Source of the DNA: Paludibacter jiangxiensis | GTDB taxonomy: Bacteria > Bacteroidota > Bacteroidia > Bacteroidales > Paludibacteraceae | Assembly: GCF_001618385.1 (NCBI RefSeq) | Contig: NZ_BDCR01000004.1 | Location: forward strand, 930,001-994,000 | Length of the DNA stretch: 64,000 nucleotides | Reading direction: 5' to 3' | Shown: positions 62,730 through 64,000 of the stretch, piece after piece | Numbering within the stretch: the first letter of the stretch is position 1 | Layout: each line of letters begins with the position of its first letter | Position numbers and translations under genes: made by a program | Notes under the pieces: generated by a model | The model's input: only the letters and a program-made list of their open reading frames with translations | The model's database searches: none | What the model was told of the DNA's origin: nothing

Positions 62730-64000
62730 ATGAATGTAAAAAGAAAATTCTTCTTCATTTTGGCTTTAATGACCTTCTGCTTACCGTCATTTCAAGCCAT
62801 AGACAATGGTATTTCAGCTCAAACCTCTCAACAAAAAAATGGCACTGTTACGGGAATGGTTAAAGACTCAAAAGGAGAACCTGTAATCGGGGCAAGCGTC
62901 AGAGTAAAAGGAACCTCATCAGGAACCATTACGGATGTAAACGGTAACTTCACGCTTACTAACATCCACACGAACGCAACTTTAGTCGTGTCGTATATCG
63001 GTATGACCAGTCAGGATGTTGCGCTTGACAATAGAAAATCAATCAATGTAACATTACAAGAGTCGTCTGTCGGCATGAACGAAGTAGTGGTAGTAGGCTA
63101 CGGTACGCAAAAAAGATCGGATATTACCGGATCTGTCACTTCGGTTTCCAAGGATAGACTTAGTAATTTGCCGGTAGCTAACCTTTTTCAATCAATTCAG
63201 GGGGTTGCCGCCGGTGTAAATGTCACTCAACTTTCATCCATTCCCGGTGATGCATCCAGCGTGCTGGTACGTGGTAAAAATTCCGTATCTTTAAGTAATT
63301 CTCCGCTGCTTGTTGTCGACGGCGTTGCAATGTCAATGGATGCTTCTGTGAACGACATCAATCCCAATGATATTGAATCTATCGAAATTCTGAAAGACGC
63401 ATCGGGCGTGGCCATTTATGGTGTTCAGGGTTCAAATGGTGTTATTCTTGTTACTACTAAGCGCGGTAGCTCTGCAGCTCCTAAAGTAAGATATGGCGGT
63501 TATGTTGGATTCTCTGAAATTGCACATATTCTCCAACCGGGCTCTACAGCGCAATTACTTGAACGTTATGCCGAATATGCACGCATTCAGGGGTCACCGC
63601 TTAATCCCGACTATGGAGGAGTGCGTTACGCCAATGAGGTTGACAACTTCAAAGCAGGTAAAACTACTGACTGGATTGACGAAGCAACTCAAGAAGGAAT
63701 CATCCAAAACCACAATATCAGCGTAAGTGGAGGAAGCCAAAATGCAAAATATTATATTGCCGGTGATTTCCTCGATCAAAAAGGGGTTGTGAAAGGCTAC
63801 AACTACAAGCGTTACTCAATGCGTGTTAATATGGATGTAAACCCCACCAAATATTTTACTCTTGGAACAAGCTCGTCAATTGTGGCTCACAATCGGGACG
63901 GAGGACGCGCCAACCTTTTGAATGCCTCAGCAATGAGTCCGTACGCAAAAGAATATAACGACGATGGGACTTATACTCAATATCCGATGTACTCCGAAAC
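62730..64000 (+). CDS. SusC-like TonB-dependent transporter, C-terminus outside window
   Basis: The first 423 residues of a second SusC-type outer-membrane transporter. Signal peptide MNVKRKFFFILALMTFCLPSFQA, then the regulatory-like domain (GTVTGMVKDSKGEPVIGASV; LVVSYIGMTSQDV), the TonB-interacting stretch MNEVVVVGYGTQKRSDITGS, and the plug (LLVVDGVAMSMDASVNDINP; SIEILKDASGVAIYG). The frame is open to the last base. It differs clearly from the SusC at 7266, so it imports another glycan. The divergent HTCS gene and the DUF2264 gene probably belong to the same locus, whose SusD and enzymes lie to the right. Confidence 0.95.
   Translation, partial: MNVKRKFFFILALMTFCLPSFQAIDNGISAQTSQQKNGTVTGMVKDSKGEPVIGASVRVKGTSSGTITDVNGNFTLTNIHTNATLVVSYIGMTSQDVALDNRKSINVTLQESSVGMNEVVVVGYGTQKRSDITGSVTSVSKDRLSNLPVANLFQSIQGVAAGVNVTQLSSIPGDASSVLVRGKNSVSLSNSPLLVVDGVAMSMDASVNDINPNDIESIEILKDASGVAIYGVQGSNGVILVTTKRGSSAAPKVRYGGYVGFSEIAHILQPGSTAQLLERYAEYARIQGSPLNPDYGGVRYANEVDNFKAGKTTDWIDEATQEGIIQNHNISVSGGSQNAKYYIAGDFLDQKGVVKGYNYKRYSMRVNMDVNPTKYFTLGTSSSIVAHNRDGGRANLLNASAMSPYAKEYNDDGTYTQYPMYSE

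Overview
The window looks like a chromosome segment from a polysaccharide-degrading member of the Bacteroidetes, most likely order Bacteroidales. The signs are SusC/SusD pairs, a hybrid two-component regulator, a type IX secretion sorting domain, head GIN (DUF2807) proteins, DUF5686, a Porin O/P-like porin, and many promoters with the Bacteroidetes -7 box TAnnTTTG. Most genes lack a Shine-Dalgarno sequence. I cannot fix the genus; a Paludibacter- or Dysgonomonas-like organism would fit. No tRNA, rRNA, CRISPR array or transposase gene was seen.

Layout. 1-3442 (minus): a partial aldose 1-epimerase, a small membrane protein, an NlpC/P60 lipoprotein, and an oxidative-stress pair (OhrR-like regulator plus thiol peroxidase Tpx) with a palindrome in front. 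3801-19654 (plus): a PafA-like phosphatase, then a pectin / rhamnogalacturonan utilisation locus with GH105, SusC, SusD, a GH63-like hydrolase, two GH28 enzymes, a CE12 acetylesterase and a GH43. A related 14-bp palindrome occurs three times around its promoters. 19862-20914: a cupin protein and a secreted protein of unknown function. 21112-27190 (minus): a GH13 enzyme, a tannase/feruloyl-esterase-like protein and a GH51 arabinofuranosidase, which extend the side-chain and ester chemistry of the locus.

27478-32295 (plus) is the most unusual part. Six consecutive small genes encode seven TonB C-terminal domains on different anchors (inner-membrane helix, lipoprotein, secreted form). They are followed by a radical SAM/SPASM enzyme, and all six junctions are ATGA stop/start overlaps. 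I know of no described system with this layout. 32394-33976 holds an unknown protein, an acetyltransferase and a cytidylate-kinase-like protein. 34104-37612 (minus) is a coupled pair: a beta-barrel protein and a large surface protein with a type IX sorting tail.

37862-38794 is a hairpin-rich module with a small HNH protein, bounded by a 17-bp direct repeat. 38798-41899 (minus) is an operon of envelope and unknown proteins. 42345-44119 (plus) holds small stress-type or metabolic proteins, and 44127-45167 (minus) a porin. 45307-48503 (minus) holds an ABC-F protein with a decayed second ATPase site and a DEAD-box-family helicase. 48785-52885 (minus) is an outer-membrane beta-barrel protein and two head GIN proteins. 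53107-56230 (plus) is DUF5686 and a YbaK-type deacylase. 56231-64000 is a DUF2264 protein, a hybrid two-component sensor/regulator, and the start of a second, divergent SusC, so another utilisation locus begins at the right edge.
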